64,000 nt of DNA from Coptis chinensis (Eukaryota; Streptophyta; Magnoliopsida; Ranunculales; Ranunculaceae), in contig CM027378.1 of NCBI GenBank assembly GCA_015680905.1, positions 79,141,501 through 79,205,500 on the forward strand. Reading direction: 5' to 3'. The notes under the pieces are model-generated. The model saw nothing but the letters and a program-made list of their open reading frames with translations. It was not told where the DNA came from and made no database searches. The position numbers were made by a program, and so were the translations under genes. Of the stretch, positions 35,084-47,425 are shown one piece after another (within the stretch, counting starts at the first letter, position 1; every line of letters starts with the position of its first letter).

Positions 35084-37023
35084 TGTCGAAAGGGCACATA
35101 AGAATTCTGAAATCCGTTTCCATGAAAAGAAGAATAATGATTGTACCAACAAAAAGGCGCAAGATGTCCCATTCTACCACAAGCATAACATGTAAACACT
35201 TTATGTTTGACAATAGACTTTGACTCAAACCGAACCTTTTGAATAGGAAGTTTCTTATGAGCTCTTACACTGTTTCTGCTGACACTAGGAGAGACCATAG
35301 TTGCAGGATGTTCCTTAACTTTCACAAAAGTAATAGCACAAGAGGTATTAGAAGATGATGCATTAACATCATTATAACCCAGACCTCTCTTGTCAGAATG
35401 AGATTTACCCACCCCAAGCATTTTGTCAAGTTGTTGAACACCATTAGTGAAGGCTTAAAGTTGATGTTGAGTAAACACCAAGTCTTTCTTGGTTTGCTCA
35501 ACTTCAGCCAAGACAGATTTGCATTTTTCTTCGCTATCAAAATTCTCTCTCTAGAACATCAATTTTGCTTAAAAAAGTTTGTTTTTCTTGTTCAAACAAT
35601 TCAGCCTGAATATTGTACTCCTCAGCTCCTATTAAAACTTGAGCATTAAGTGCATCAAACTTGACTATAAGATTTTTATTTGTCTTGTCAAGCTTGATAC
35701 ACTTGGCAACAGAGTTAGAGTACATCTCAGCCCAATCATCATCAGTAACACTCGACTCAAAATTATTCAACTTGCTACTTGCAAAACTATTTTTGTCAGA
35801 TTCCTCAAGATCTCCACAAAGACTAGCACCATACACAACATAGTTAACAATTTCATCAGCTTGGGAATCATCAAGTTCAATCTCGTCATCACTATCATCC
35901 CAAGTTACAGAAATGTTGGCTTTCCTTTTCTCTAAGGGTTTCTCATTCAATTTCGTAGGACAATTGTGAGCATAGTGACCGAACCTATTACACTTATAAC
36001 ATTGGACTTTTGAGAAATCAGTAAAAGACTTGTCTGGTCTATTTTCAGTTTTGAACCTATCATGAGGTCTTGACACTTGATTATTAAATTTCACTTTATC
36101 AGTAAATTCTCTTCGATGTTTTATTTTCAATAGTTTCTGGAAATCTCTAGAAATAAGAGCAATCTCATGATCAATATCAAAAGACTCATCCTCGAGAGAG
36201 GCATCATTTTCAGAGAAATCCTTAGAAGAATTAGAATAAGATGAACTCTTGAAAGCTAAATTCTTATTCGATCTTCTGAGGATTTTCATACTCTAATTCC
36301 ATCTCAAAAGTGCGCAATTTGCCCGCAAGAGTCTCAATGGACATTCTTTTTTATATCATGTGCCTCTTGAATGGCATCTTTTCGAGATCTAAACCTCTTA
36401 GGTAATGACCTCAAGATCTTGCGAACAACTTGAACATCTGGATACTCTAAACCAAAAGCCGTGCTAGAGTTAATCACATCTTGGAGACGGATAAAGAATT
36501 CATCAAATGTCTCACTATCTTCCATCTTCATGGTCTCAAATTGAGTAGTAAGCAACTCAAGCTTACTCTCTTTGACAGCACTATCACCTTCATGCGAAAT
36601 AACAAGCTTATCCCAAGCCTCTTTTGAGGTGGTACAAGTGGAAATGCATCTGAATTCGTTAGGATTCATGGCCATGAAGATAGCACTACGACCCTTATTA
36701 TTATGACGAGACAATGTCTTCTCAACATCAGTCCATTGGTTTCTAGGTTTTAATGAATTTACAGTAGTGTCACCAGACCCGATAGTTTGAGTAGGATGAA
36801 CCCAACCATCTTCTACAGCTATCCAAACATCATAACCTAAGGCTTGTAGGTAAGCTGTCATTCTAGCTTTCCAGTAGGGAAAGTTTTTCCCATCAAATTG
36901 AGGAGGTCGATTAGAAGTACCAAACTTATCAACTTTCATCTAACAATTTTTTTTTTTAAGGAACAAAAAAAAATCATGCCTAGGCTTTTAAACCTTTAAG
37001 AGCGTAACCGCTCTGATACCAAT

Positions 37024-37748
37024 TGAAATTCCCATATACGATTTCACAGAGTAATCTCGATGAATTCAATGTTCCCAATTAGATTTAATCATGCACAAGC
37101 AAACAATTATCTATGACAATCACACTGAAAAAATAAAACGATACAAGACACAGAGAATTTTTTTACGTGGTAAACCCAATCACTGGGAAACATCCACGTC
37201 ACTACCTATCTCAGGTAGTGAGATAAAAATCCACTATATAAATCAATCAGTTACAAAGTAAGAATACTCACAACGAGGATCAAGTCCCATGATTACCCGA
37301 ATATCGTACTCCTCAATATTGTAACCTTTCGTCTCCTTTCGCGGGAAAAAGATTCACTCCCTTCGCAAGAGCTACCAACAATTAATACGTATGGAAGAAC
37401 TCAATTTAGTGATCTCATGTAGTCGCAACAATAAGATCATTGGATTGACAAGATGAAGAAATCCACTTCAATATCTCCAGCAAACTTTCTGGTGAAAAGC
37501 TCATCTTTACCGTGTGAGTTTTTCTCTTTTTAAAGGCAACCTCAAACTCACTCAATCAACCCCCATTTACTTTCTCTCAACAAGATTGCATATCCGAGAA
37601 TCTCGCATCTGTTTTAATCTCTCAATCGATATCCGATTTTGTTGATGTCGATCTTTTTACTTCTATGGTTATCACCGTATTTCCCTGACTGATAGACTCA
37701 AAACATAGTTTAGGCACGAAATGGGCCAAACACACTATGGGCTTTTCA
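37024..37748 (-). repeat. 5' LTR of the gag-only element
   Basis: Direct copy of 32446-33161, next to the primer-binding site at about 37010-37023 (plus strand GCTCTGATACCAAT). Confidence 0.9.
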
Positions 37749-37753
37749 AAAGA

Positions 37754-39060
37754 TGCTCTCATCTACCGGTTAACAGTTTTGACTGTTTAGACAAAAGCAT
37801 CTACACTGTTTAAGCTTTTACGGAAGTTCAATTTAATTTGGTAGTTCTAACTTGATGAGCCAAGTATTTTGCTGGCATTCTCATTTGCTTTTGGTGTCTT
37901 TGAAAGTTTCTAGCCACTTGACAATCAGGTTGGAAATTAAGGTAGTTCATATGTTGCATTTAGGCTACGAAACTGTTAGTAGCCCAGAGCTCCCGTAGCC
38001 CGTAGGGGGGCTTGTTTTACTACTGTTGATCTTATTTTGAAGTTTAGATTTTATTGAAATAACTAGGTTACATTTTTTATTGTTGAGCTCTTCGTTACAA
38101 ATAATTTGCCTAGAAACAAAATAACAATATGTGAAGTATTAATAGCGTGGTTCTATATTCACTAACCCACTTCTAATGAACTTGAAAACAGAACAAACAT
38201 ACAAGTATACAACATGATCGTGGTTGCATATATGATATATCCAACATACTATACTCGAATTCTCGAAATGTTCCGAGATACATTTTTCCGCAGTCTGTTA
38301 GCTCAAAACCAAACATTTAGTTTTTAGCGAGGTTGCATACTTTGCATGGCTCCGACTCTTTCTAGTAGGCGCGTCCTGACCATTAAAGGGGTAGGACCAT
38401 TCTCACCCGCTAAATGTCGAAATAAAATATGTGTTGACTTATTCTATATGTTTACAATTTTAATTAGTGAAACTCATAAAGAAAGTTTGAAACAAAAAGA
38501 AACTCAAAAAGAAAGCGTGAGGGTTTTAGCCAGTGGCGGGAAACGAGACAAACTGATGGAAAAAGGTAATTTGTATACTTTGCCTGCTTCTTCTCTCCCC
38601 TCATTTTCGCTGGTATACATTATAGAAAAATTGAAATGGTAGTTTCACGTAGCGCAGTGGATATCAAAATAACCCCAGCAAGCAAGCACCACTTACAAAG
38701 ATAAAATGATTGAACATTTCAGTCATCAAATATTTCAAATTAGTAGCTACTACCATGAGGCTTTAACTTGGATGATGGCACTCTCATTTTTATTTGATAA
38801 TTGTTTGGGTTTTCCTCCGTTTCTCCTAGCCTTGAGTGTCCCCATTGAATTTCATCGAGATTGAGTCATATTTAATTAGGAACAATTTATTGCAGTTATT
38901 GTTCTTGTTTTGGTTGACCAAAAAAAATGTTAGCAATGATGTACTTTATTGTTTTGAATCAATGTTTTGCTTATCGCATCTAGTTAGCAAGTTTATTTTC
39001 AGTTTATCATCAATGAAATAGAATTTAGATAATTTACTAAATTTTTTAATCTTATCTATA
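37754..39060 (+). other. Duplicated DUF674 3' flank, then unassigned DNA
   Basis: 37754-38210 continues the duplicated flank unit interrupted by the LTR element (for example GGCATTCTCATTTGCTTTTGG, also at about 31765 and, more weakly, 45700). From 38210 to 39060 no gene or repeat is supported; the open frame at 38346-38642 has no recognisable domain. Confidence 0.5.
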
Positions 39061-39073
39061 TTGGACAGAGTAT

Positions 39074-41290
39074 ATGGATTACGTCGACGCCATGGATAGT
39101 CCAAGACACTTGAGTTTTGAACAAACAATAATGGATGATGCAATATACATTGATGGAAACGTGGTTGCGGAGAAGTCCATCTTCAATGACAGTATTAGAA
39201 ATGAAGAGACTAATGTTTACATGGAAGAAGCTGACGGTGAAATTGACAAGGAGTTCGCTGAAAATGAGAATGCAATAGTAGATCCCTATGTTGGTTTGGA
39301 ATTTGAATCTGAAGAAGAAACTTATAAATGTTACAATGACTATGCGAAGATTATTGGCTTTAGTATTCAGAGAGACAAACACATGAAGCATTCAAACCAA
39401 CAATGATGTGATTGGTAGGACTTATGTGTGTTCTAAAGAAGGCAAAAACGCGTCTTTGCAAAAGGAGTTGAAAACCCACGACCGAACACAAGGATAGATT
39501 GTAAGGCAATGATGAAGGTGAAGAGAATCACTAATGGAAAGTGGATTTTGCTTGACATTGTTAAAGAGCATAATCATGAAGTGGAACCGATAGTTCACGC
39601 TTTTCAGATCACAAAAGAAGATTAACACACCGAAAAGAACGTAATTAGAACTCTCTCATCAAGTAGGAGGAGGAGGTGTTCAAGATCATGGCAAAGCAAT
39701 GGTGAAGCAATCGGGTGGAGTGAAAAATCTGACTTTCACGGATAAGGATCTTAGAAATTTTCGTGACAAAGAAAAGAGAGAATCAATGTCAACTAGGGAT
39801 GCGCAGATTATTTATGAATTTTTTCTTCGTACACAAGTTTCAAATCCTCGCTTTTTTTATGCTATGGAGCTAGATGAAGGGAGACATTTGAGGAATGTTT
39901 TCTGGATAGATGCCAAGTCAAGGATGGCTTATGCACACTTTGGTGACGTTGTTACTTTTGACACTACATACTTGACTAACAAATATTCCATGAAATTTGC
40001 CCCATTCGTAGGAGTTAATCACCACAGGCAATCAGTGTTGCTTGGATGTGCTTTACTAACGGATGAGACTATACCATCTTTTGTTTGGGTCTTTAAAACA
40101 TGGTTGATTGCAATGGAAGGAAGAGCTCCTAAAGCCATTACCACGGATCAAGACCAGGCGATGAAAGCAGCAATCAAAGAAGTTTTTCCAAAAACAACAC
40201 GCCATCGTTTTTGCTTGTGGCATATTCTGAAGAAAGTACCTGAGAAATTGGGCAGTGTTTGTGTAGCCAATCCGACCTTCATGTATGAGTTTAACAAGTG
40301 CATTTATGATTCATTGATAGTCGACGAGTTCGAAAGACGGTGGAAAAAACTGATTGAAACATATGAGCTTGGTGATCATGAATGACTTTTAGCATTGTTC
40401 GAATGTCGTACACAGTGGGTTCTGGTGTGCTTGAATAATACTTTTTTTGCAGGAATGTCAACGTCTCAACGAAGTGAAAGCATAAATTCTTTCTTTGATG
40501 ATTATGTAAACCGTAAGACTTGTTTGAAGGAGTTTGTAGATCAATACAATTTAGCTCTACAAAAGAGATACAATGATGAAGAGAAAGCAGATTTTGAGAC
40601 TCGCCAAAAATCCCCATATTTGAAGACAACATCGCCTTATGAAGCTCAGATGGCATCTATATACACATTTGGAATATTCAAGAAATTCCAAGAGGAAATA
40701 TTACGAATTCCTTTGTGTAATAGAGGTACAGTTCAACTAGATGGGGAAAAAGATATACATGTAGTGCAAGAGTTGGTAGTGAAGCTAAACGGTAAAAAGA
40801 GAACGAAGGAATACACAGTTGTGTGGGATGACTCAAAAACCAACGTTTCTTGTATTTGTCATCTATAATGAAGTTCAAAGGTTTTCTGTGCAGACACGCA
40901 ATGGTTGTTCTATTTGCAAAAGGTGTGTATGAGATCCCACCTCACTATGTACTGAAACGTTGGAGTAAGGATGCAAAATCTTTGGATATCGTTTATGAAA
41001 ATTCTACTAGAGTAAACGAGGATAATCCAGAGTTTAAAGCGAAATGCTTTAGTGACTTATGTGTGGGCTGTATCAAACTTGCTGAGGAAGGTTGTACATC
41101 CAAAGACAAGTATATACTTGTAAAACAGATTTTGAAAGAAGCAGCTGAGAAGTTGTCATCTTTAGATAATGTCACGGGTTCTTCGCAGCAAAAAGTTCAA
41201 AATGGATATCAAGTTGAAGGCATGACGCCCTTCAGTGAGGTGGCATCCATGCAACTCACAAAAGTGGGTTGCCAAATGCCTCCCTCATGA
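39074..41290 (+). pseudogene. FAR1-RELATED SEQUENCE (FRS)-like gene, broken
   Basis: FRS/FHY3 proteins are transcription factors domesticated from MULE transposases. The pieces read in order: an acidic N-terminus leading into the FAR1 DNA-binding domain (39074-39406, VGLEFESEEETYKCYNDYAK, GFSIQRDKH), its continuation in other frames (RTYVCSKEG; KWILLDIVKEHNHE), then a MULE domain at 39699-40385 with VTFDTTYLTNKY (first Asp), ITTDQDQAMKAAI (second Asp) and HRFCLWHI. The part at 40395-40868 holds TSQRSESINSFF with the Glu position, and 40850-41290 completes a SWIM finger (CICHL / FKGFLCRHAMVVLF). At least three or four frameshifts or stops lie at the joins (about 39406-39490, 39625, 40385 and 40868). 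Its end runs into the promoter side of DUF674 copy C. Confidence 0.82.
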
Positions 41291-41406
41291 CGATATAACT
41301 AGTCAAATCACTTGTCAAAGACTCGAGACAAGTAGACAACTTTACCATTACCCACTTTCCTAGTGTTTCCTCTAAGCACATTTGCAGTTTCCTTGTTCAT
41401 TCTGAG

Positions 41407-41774
41407 GTAAATTATCCTCACCTTTCAGTCTAGTATGTGTTATATGCCATGTACACTTGTATATCTGTTTAGTACATTAAGAAATGTTTTATTTTTACTA
41501 TCTTATTATTATATTGTTGTTAGGACATGTGTGGGGTAATAAGTTGTTATATTGGCACCTGAAAAAACTTATGTAGCCTCCTGAATTTTTGTAGTCTTTT
41601 GGACACTATTTATTTTTGAGTTTATAGGATCAAATGTTGTTGATGATTCTCTAGTTGTTTTGCTAGGCTCACTGGCTTCTTAGTTATTTAATAATATTTG
41701 GTGGTTAACCACATTTTGCTCAAATCCATCAGCCTTAAACTGGTTTCTAAAAGATGATATCTATGTTATTTCAG
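41407..41774 (+). other. Leader intron of DUF674 copy C
   Basis: Donor GTAAATTATCC after ...CATTCTGAG, acceptor TTATTTCAG at 41774, nine bases before the ATG. It corresponds to the leader intron of copy B. Confidence 0.7.
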
Positions 41775-41783
41775 ATAAACTCC

Positions 41784-44700
41784 ATGGCTGAAAAGAAAAC
41801 TATAAGCATAAAGCTTCTGGTAGACAAGGAGAAGAACAAGGTCCTGTTTGCGGAGTCTAATAAGGACTTTGCTGATGTTCTCTTTAGCTTCTTGACAATT
41901 CCCATTGGTACCATCGTCAGATTAGCTGAGAAGCAATCAAAGTTGGGATGCATAGATGCTTTGTATCAGAGTGTGGAGACTCTTGACACTGATTATTTTA
42001 AAACAGGAGCATGCAAGTCGATGTTGCTCATGCCCCGAAGTGCATATCAACATAAACACATAAATCTAGCAGTAAACATATGTGGTCACACTTGTTATTA
42101 CGGATGTCCTATATGGACTTGTCTTACTGAAACTAACTGCTTGTTGAGTTGTTTCAAGAATACTTTATGTCAGTGCGGACAAGAGATGGATAAACAGATT
42201 AGGATTAAGCTAGAAAAATTTGCTGAAGGGGATGATCTCACTGAAGTGTTTATTAAGGGAAATAGGAAGTTTATCATCAGCGATGATTTGCTAGTAAGGA
42301 AAGCTTCTATATTTCCTATTCTTTGCAAGTTTGCTGTCAAAGCAACAAAATCTGTTGAAGAAAGAATTGTATGTGTTGGTGTAAAGGAGGTAAGCTACAA
42401 TGATATATTGAAAATCTGAATTATTAGTAATTTGGTTACACTGTTTACAACAGTATTGATGGTTCCATATGCTTGAGTAAATTTTTTTATAACTTTGTAG
42501 CAACATCTAAGTTAACGATTTCATGTACTACATTTGCAGCTTAAAGAATTCAAAGAATTTGTACAGAGAACAGGCTTAAACTACTACTTGGGAAATTCAT
42601 TAGTGCAGATATTCATGGGATAGGAAGCATAAATGGGATAATTTCACCACATTAAGCTCTTTCATGTAGCGTTCTTGTGCCCTCCCTCATTATACATGCT
42701 ATCTCATGAAAATTTGCACTAAAAGTTCCCTTTTCTAAAATGTCACTTGTTAAGTGCACATATTGGGTATGATTTTTCCTCAGTTTTTTATGTCGGAAAT
42801 ACTGATGAGAACAAAACAAGAAGATGAGATTTTCATCATGTTGGTCTCTGCCAGTGGAAAAGATATAGGTCCTATAAACAATTCTTGGGCAAGAACATGG
42901 ACAAGGGAAGATTCTTGCGACCTTTTTGCACCTTTTTGCACTTACAAACCAATATCCAAACCATTAAAACGTTATAAGTTAAATTTTTCCAGATTGTGTA
43001 CTTGTCCTGCATATGAACAGGTATTGAATTTGCTATTACGTTCTCTTGTCTCAAAGACGCCATTGTCGGATGTGTCTCTTTCAAAGAGAAACTGGATAAA
43101 TACAAATATGATTGGAAACAAGTCAGGGGACATAAAGTTTCCAATTCCTCGAACAGGGTTAGTCGCAAGAAGGGTGAGCTTGACTCTTTTGGTTGAAAGA
43201 AGAGAAGAAAAGGTTCTATATGCTGTGGCTGAGGAAGATTTCTTAGATTTTCTGCTCAGCTTTCTTGCTTTCCCAGTTGGATCTATGGTAGAACTTCTTG
43301 GTAAGTATTCCTCTATAAGAAGTATAAAGAATTTATATAGAAGCGTGAAAGATTTGTCTACTGGGGATCTAAAAAACATATTGCATCCTAAGGTCGCTTC
43401 GCATCATGGTTGTGAGAATCAGTTATTGCAGGTGGGGGAAGAAGGCTCGGGTGGTAGGGTTATTCACAAGTGTTCAACTTGTTTTGAAGAGGGTGTCGAT
43501 GTCATTCGAGGTTGTGTTTGCAAACATGGCTTTGGTAAAGCAAAAGTAAGGGGTTGTTTGTTTTTTTTTAATTCAGTATTCAGAGCCTCTTAAACTTAAG
43601 TTTTAAGCATTCAGAGGTTCAAAACTTGTTTGTTTTTTTAAAGTAGTTTAAGCATTAAGTGGTACTTTTAAGATTCAAAGATTCAGCACCAAAATTTCTT
43701 CCTCAATCTTTGAATTCTAATACTTGAAACAAAAAAGTCTCTTCTTTGCTTTCTTAAGAACCCAATCTTAAGAACCCATCTACTTTCCTACCTTAACTTT
43801 TATGGTTTCAAAATAGGTTCTTCAAAATTTGATGTTGGCGTCACGGGTTTTTCATTTTTTTTTTGAATAATATCCACTTTGTTAAAAATAGAATTACATA
43901 TATATATATTATTCGAAAATAAACAAAATATGAAAATAAACCGTTAAAATATATTTGTGAAAAGCATATTTTAAATAAATTTATTTATCATTTATTTTTT
44001 TTTTGATAATCCATCTCTTCTCCTCAAATATAATATATATTTTGTTTAATAAGAAATCAAGTTAGTGTTTAAAATAGATAGCATGAGTAAAATTGTCCTA
44101 ATGATTTATATTCAAATTTTCGAGAGCTGGTTATTCTAACAGAAAACAAACATGTTTTTAGAATTCAAAGAATCAAAGATTTAGCATTCGGAGGATGAGC
44201 CATTCAAAGATTCAAAGATTCAAAGATTCATAGGCTTAGAAAAACAAACGACCCCTTAAGTGTTGTCAATCCAAAATATCGTGACACAGTTGCTAAAACA
44301 GGGGGAAGGTTTATTGAGAAATCCATGATGTTTATGGTAACTGATGAGCTAATTGTAGAACCACTTTCATCAATATCAAGTGTCTCCCTTGTCAACAAGC
44401 TGGGTGTGCCACTCAGCGACTTAGAGGAACGGGTTGTGAGTGTGGGTGAAAAAGAGGTAAATACTCTACTCTCTTGTAGTTTTTTTGACATGTATACTTA
44501 GTATGTCATTGTTATTTTGTGTTGTCTGTAAACACACCAAATCCCCATTTAAGCCATCTATGGCATGTATTTCATCATCACTTTGTCACAGTGCATCTAT
44601 ATTTTTGAACCCTTATTGTAGAATTCTTGACATGTATACTTAGTACATCATGTCATATCGGAGTCTCTACTTTACCTAGCTAATTAATCATATATTATAC

Positions 44701-45393
44701 GATGTGACATGTCAGTAACAAACTCACTATCTACGTATAGTGATCGAGTGATGCTAAATGTGCCTATGCACTTATCTTTTTTGGTTCTCTAGCTTAAAGA
44801 GTTATTATTCAATAAAATGAGGCTCACGCTACTTTGAAATAGCAATTGCTTTTTCCGATTCTTTGATCTTGATCTCTTGGAGAGATTTTTCTTATGAACT
44901 TGATCCTGAATAAGTATAGCTAAGCAACAATTGCTCCCATATCAGAAGTACTAGCCGCGTGTAGTTACTTCTATAAATATCAGTAATAACTTCAAAAGCC
45001 TAGATCATCATCCTAGGCGAGTTGAGTTAATATTTTACTTTCTTGTTTTTTAGACAGCAGTCTCATCCTAGAGAAAACAAAAGTGGACCCATGAGATTTG
45101 TTTCACTTACATAATAATTAATAAGCAACCTGGATTGTGTGGTTGCAATGTTTCACAATGTAACAGACCAACATTGTCTTTGCATTTTGGTTGGTTGTTA
45201 TACTCTGACTTACAGTTGTTTCAAGGGACATACCCCGAGTGCAAGTCTATTTTATGTATCTGAAACCCTTCCATCAACAATATTATTGAGGAGTGCTTAA
45301 CATAGTTGATTTATGATGCAGGCTCTATCCATTCTCAAGACCTCATTAACCTCCAATGCAGCTCTTACCAATGTCTTTTGCCGAAAGAACTAA
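41784..45393 (+). CDS. DUF674 family protein, copy C, with a MITE in exon 2
   Basis: Same structure as copy B, unknown function. Exon 1 (41784-42389, 202 codons) starts MAEKKTISIKLLVDKEKNKV; donor GTAAGC. Exon 2 starts at 43021 (VLNLLLRSLVSKTPLSDVSL), covers LTLLVERREEKVLYAVAEED, AFPVGSMVELLG and a Cys-rich patch, and is interrupted after GKAKV by a 707-bp MITE (43550-44256). Coding resumes at 44260 (SVVNPKYRDTVAKTGG ... VTDELIVEPLSSISS) and ends at 44456 before GTAAAT. Without the insert exon 2 is exactly 242 codons. Exon 3 (45322-45393) encodes ALSILKTSLTS ... FCRKN. The uninterrupted protein would have 467 residues. As it stands, exon 2 meets a stop inside the MITE unless the insert is removed by splicing: GTAAGG at the left edge could act as a donor. 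A short exon-like piece at 42541 (LKEFKEFVQRTG) is probably a relic. Confidence 0.78.
43550..44256. mobile_element. Harbinger-type MITE inside a coding exon
   Basis: The left end GGGGTTGTTTGTTTTTTTTT and the right end (other strand) AGGGGTCGTTTGTTTTTC match the ends of the 4.9-kb Harbinger element at 13220-18127. TAA lies on both sides (43547-43549 and 44257-44259), the expected TWA duplication. The interior is AT-rich with repeated ATTCAGA/ATTCAAAGATT words and has no coding capacity. Confidence 0.88.
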
Positions 45394-47280
45394 GGATCCA
45401 ACTAAAACTGCAGGAGACTAACCTTGAAGATCCGTTGAAGATGCATCGTAAAGATCCTTAATGCCTAGCGTAGTAAATAATACTCTCAATAGATACTACA
45501 TAAATACTTGATGTATTTTAAGGTACTTATTAAAGACCCAGACTTATTGGTATAGCAGGGAATATTTGTTTTGGTTGTACTGAATTCTCATATGTGAGAA
45601 GGTAAGGAATTTCTACCTGGATAATTCTTCCTGACACTCCATGGTATATGGTAAATGGTTTGCTTTGAACAAGATGCCGTGACCTACACATTGGCTGGCC
45701 TATTTTCATTTATTTGCTTTTGGTGTGTTTGAAATTATTTTCCACTTGATATTTCAGAAATGTCAAGGTCTATTTGGACACTATTTCGCTTGTTGAAAAT
45801 TTCAAGCTTTTCCAAAATAAACTGGGAACTTGACAACAGTCCAGCCAGCTTGTTTGGGACGTTGGGCTCGTTAAAAGCTTACAATAAGAGTAACAATAAT
45901 TTATCATTGGGCTGTTTTTGAATTAACCCCCGTACCCCCTTTTGCGAGAACCAACCCCCACCCCCCATCCACTTTCAGTCTACTCACCACCACTACCAGT
46001 ATATTCTCCCCCACCACCAGTACATTCTTCTCCATTTCCAGTTCACTCACCCCCACTACCAGTACGCTCTTCACTCCCACCAGTAAATTCTCCAATTCAT
46101 TCACCTCCACCACCAGTACACTCACCGCCACTAGCATTCAATCTTTCAGAATCCAAATTGCCAACTTTTTCAGCTACAGGAAAGAACTTAAATGAAAGAC
46201 CTAACGGAAATTAGACAATCGCTTTCTGGTCTTCCAATGTTTCAATATACATTCCAAGCCCGGTTAACATAACAAAAGGTGGTCCAGCAAGAATGTAAAA
46301 CAGTAGCAAGCTTATTGTATTTGTTGATTAGCTGTGAAATGGGAAAACTTAACAAAATACGCTAATCGGGAGCAAGTTGCTCCAAGAACTTATAGCGATT
46401 AATCGGAATTAATCGCCTTAGTTAACTTATAATACATATGTCACATATCTATATCTTAATATTAAAGCTACATAATCTCTTATTAAAACATAAATTTTTC
46501 TCCTATTTGAAAATGGAAATCCTATTTTACAATGGGAATTCTTCTCCTATTATAACGAGAATTATTCTCCTATTAAAACAAATTCTAGCATTTTTAATTA
46601 AAGCGAGGATCCTTCTCCTATTAAAACAGAATGTGTCTCCCAATTGAAAAAGCGGGTTTTTAAAACTTAATTAAAAATAATTTGTTAGAAAATTATAACG
46701 GATTAGTGACTAAAATGGTACTCCCAATTTTCTATAAAAAATCTAAATGTTTTCAAGAGAACCGGTGCGTATGCACGGGCCTACAAGCTAGTAAGTGATA
46801 TAACAACCTAAAACAAAATAAAATAAAATAAAACTACAAGTCTGAGTGGTAGAGTGGTAGCTGGCCTAAGAGTTTTCTTTGGTGGTTTTTCATTTTTTAT
46901 TGTTTTGATTATTTTTCCTCGGTGAAATGAAACGTTTTCAATATATAGATTCGTGGATTTTTCTTTTTTGTGGACTTAAACTAAAAAAAACCTATTAATC
47001 AGCTTTTTTTTTATACCGATTTTCCGATTAATCGCTGATTAAGCGGAAGAAATCGCCCGTTTTATGACATCCGCTCAGACTTCTAAATTTTTTCTTGATC
47101 GGATTGGTCGAGGGGGCATAGCGCTTATGTGCTGATTAAACTGCCCAGCTTGGCTGTGTATTGGGGCATCGACGATATATACCGAAATTTGAAAGATAGC
47201 ACACGATATATTATCTATAACGTGGGGGCCTAGGAACTAATATGTAGGGTCCCACCTGCATGAAACGTGTAAACCGACAC
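45394..47280. other. Region between DUF674 copy C and HSP70-8
   Basis: 45394-45780 is the duplicated DUF674 3' flank. 45942-46214 has an extensin-like remnant (listed). 46330-47130 has AT-rich DNA with GATTAATCG words in both orientations at its two ends (about 46395-46425 and 47025-47060), which may mark an unclassified mobile element. No intact gene is seen. Confidence 0.5.
45942..46214 (+). pseudogene. Extensin-like proline-rich remnant
   Basis: An open stretch made of repeated YSPPLPV, YSPPPPVHS and HSPPPPVHSPP units, the pattern of the C-terminal wall-binding part of extensins and LRX/PERK proteins. There is no signal peptide, leucine-rich repeat or kinase domain nearby, and it stops within 90 residues. 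It may be a gene fragment or a chance C-rich minisatellite. Confidence 0.4.
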
Positions 47281-47281
47281 A

Positions 47282-47350
47282 GAACGATTCTTGACACTTC
47301 TCGAAGCAGGCAACGCTTTTGTGGAATGTTCTACCACCTTTTTATATATA
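47282..47350 (+). promoter_or_regulatory. Heat-shock elements and TATA box of HSP70-8
   Basis: Alternating GAA/TTC units lie at 47282-47305 (GAAcgaTTCttGAcacTTCtcGAA) and again at 47324-47331 (GAAtgTTC), followed by a TATATATA box at about 47343. This is the classic layout for heat-shock-factor control, about 80 bases before a leader intron donor (GTAAGTTT at 47426). Confidence 0.75.
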
Positions 47351-47425
47351 CTTCCAACTCCTTCTCTCAAATGTAATTAATTAACAACAACACTCTCCTC
47401 TTTTTCAAACTTCAAATAACTCAGA

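Larger units (their letters stand above)
32446..37748 (-). mobile_element. Gag-only LTR retrotransposon (TR-GAG-like)
   Basis: A 5.3-kb element on the minus strand with two LTRs of about 720 bp that begin TGAAA and end TTTCA on the plus strand. It is flanked by a perfect 5-bp duplication AAAGA (32441-32445 and 37749-37753). The primer-binding site TTGGTATCAGAGCGG sits inside the right (5') LTR, and the purine tract AAAAGGGGGAGAT inside the left (3') LTR. The right half encodes a Copia-type gag (UBN2-like, with CYKCNRFGHYAHNC and CYACGRMGHLAPFC knuckles). No protease, integrase or reverse transcriptase was found; the left 1.9 kb is non-coding and holds several more CCCCCT purine-tract-like stretches. 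It is broken in a few places. The LTRs are about 97% alike by eye, so it is the youngest LTR insertion here. Confidence 0.9.

Noticed and set aside
45904-46137. Minus-strand Val/Leu-rich frame
   Set aside because: Shadow of the Pro-rich plus-strand repeat.
46840-46890. AGTCTGAGTGGTAGAGTGGTAGC, similar to a tRNA/SINE A box
   Set aside because: No B box at the right distance, no A tail and no flanking duplication.
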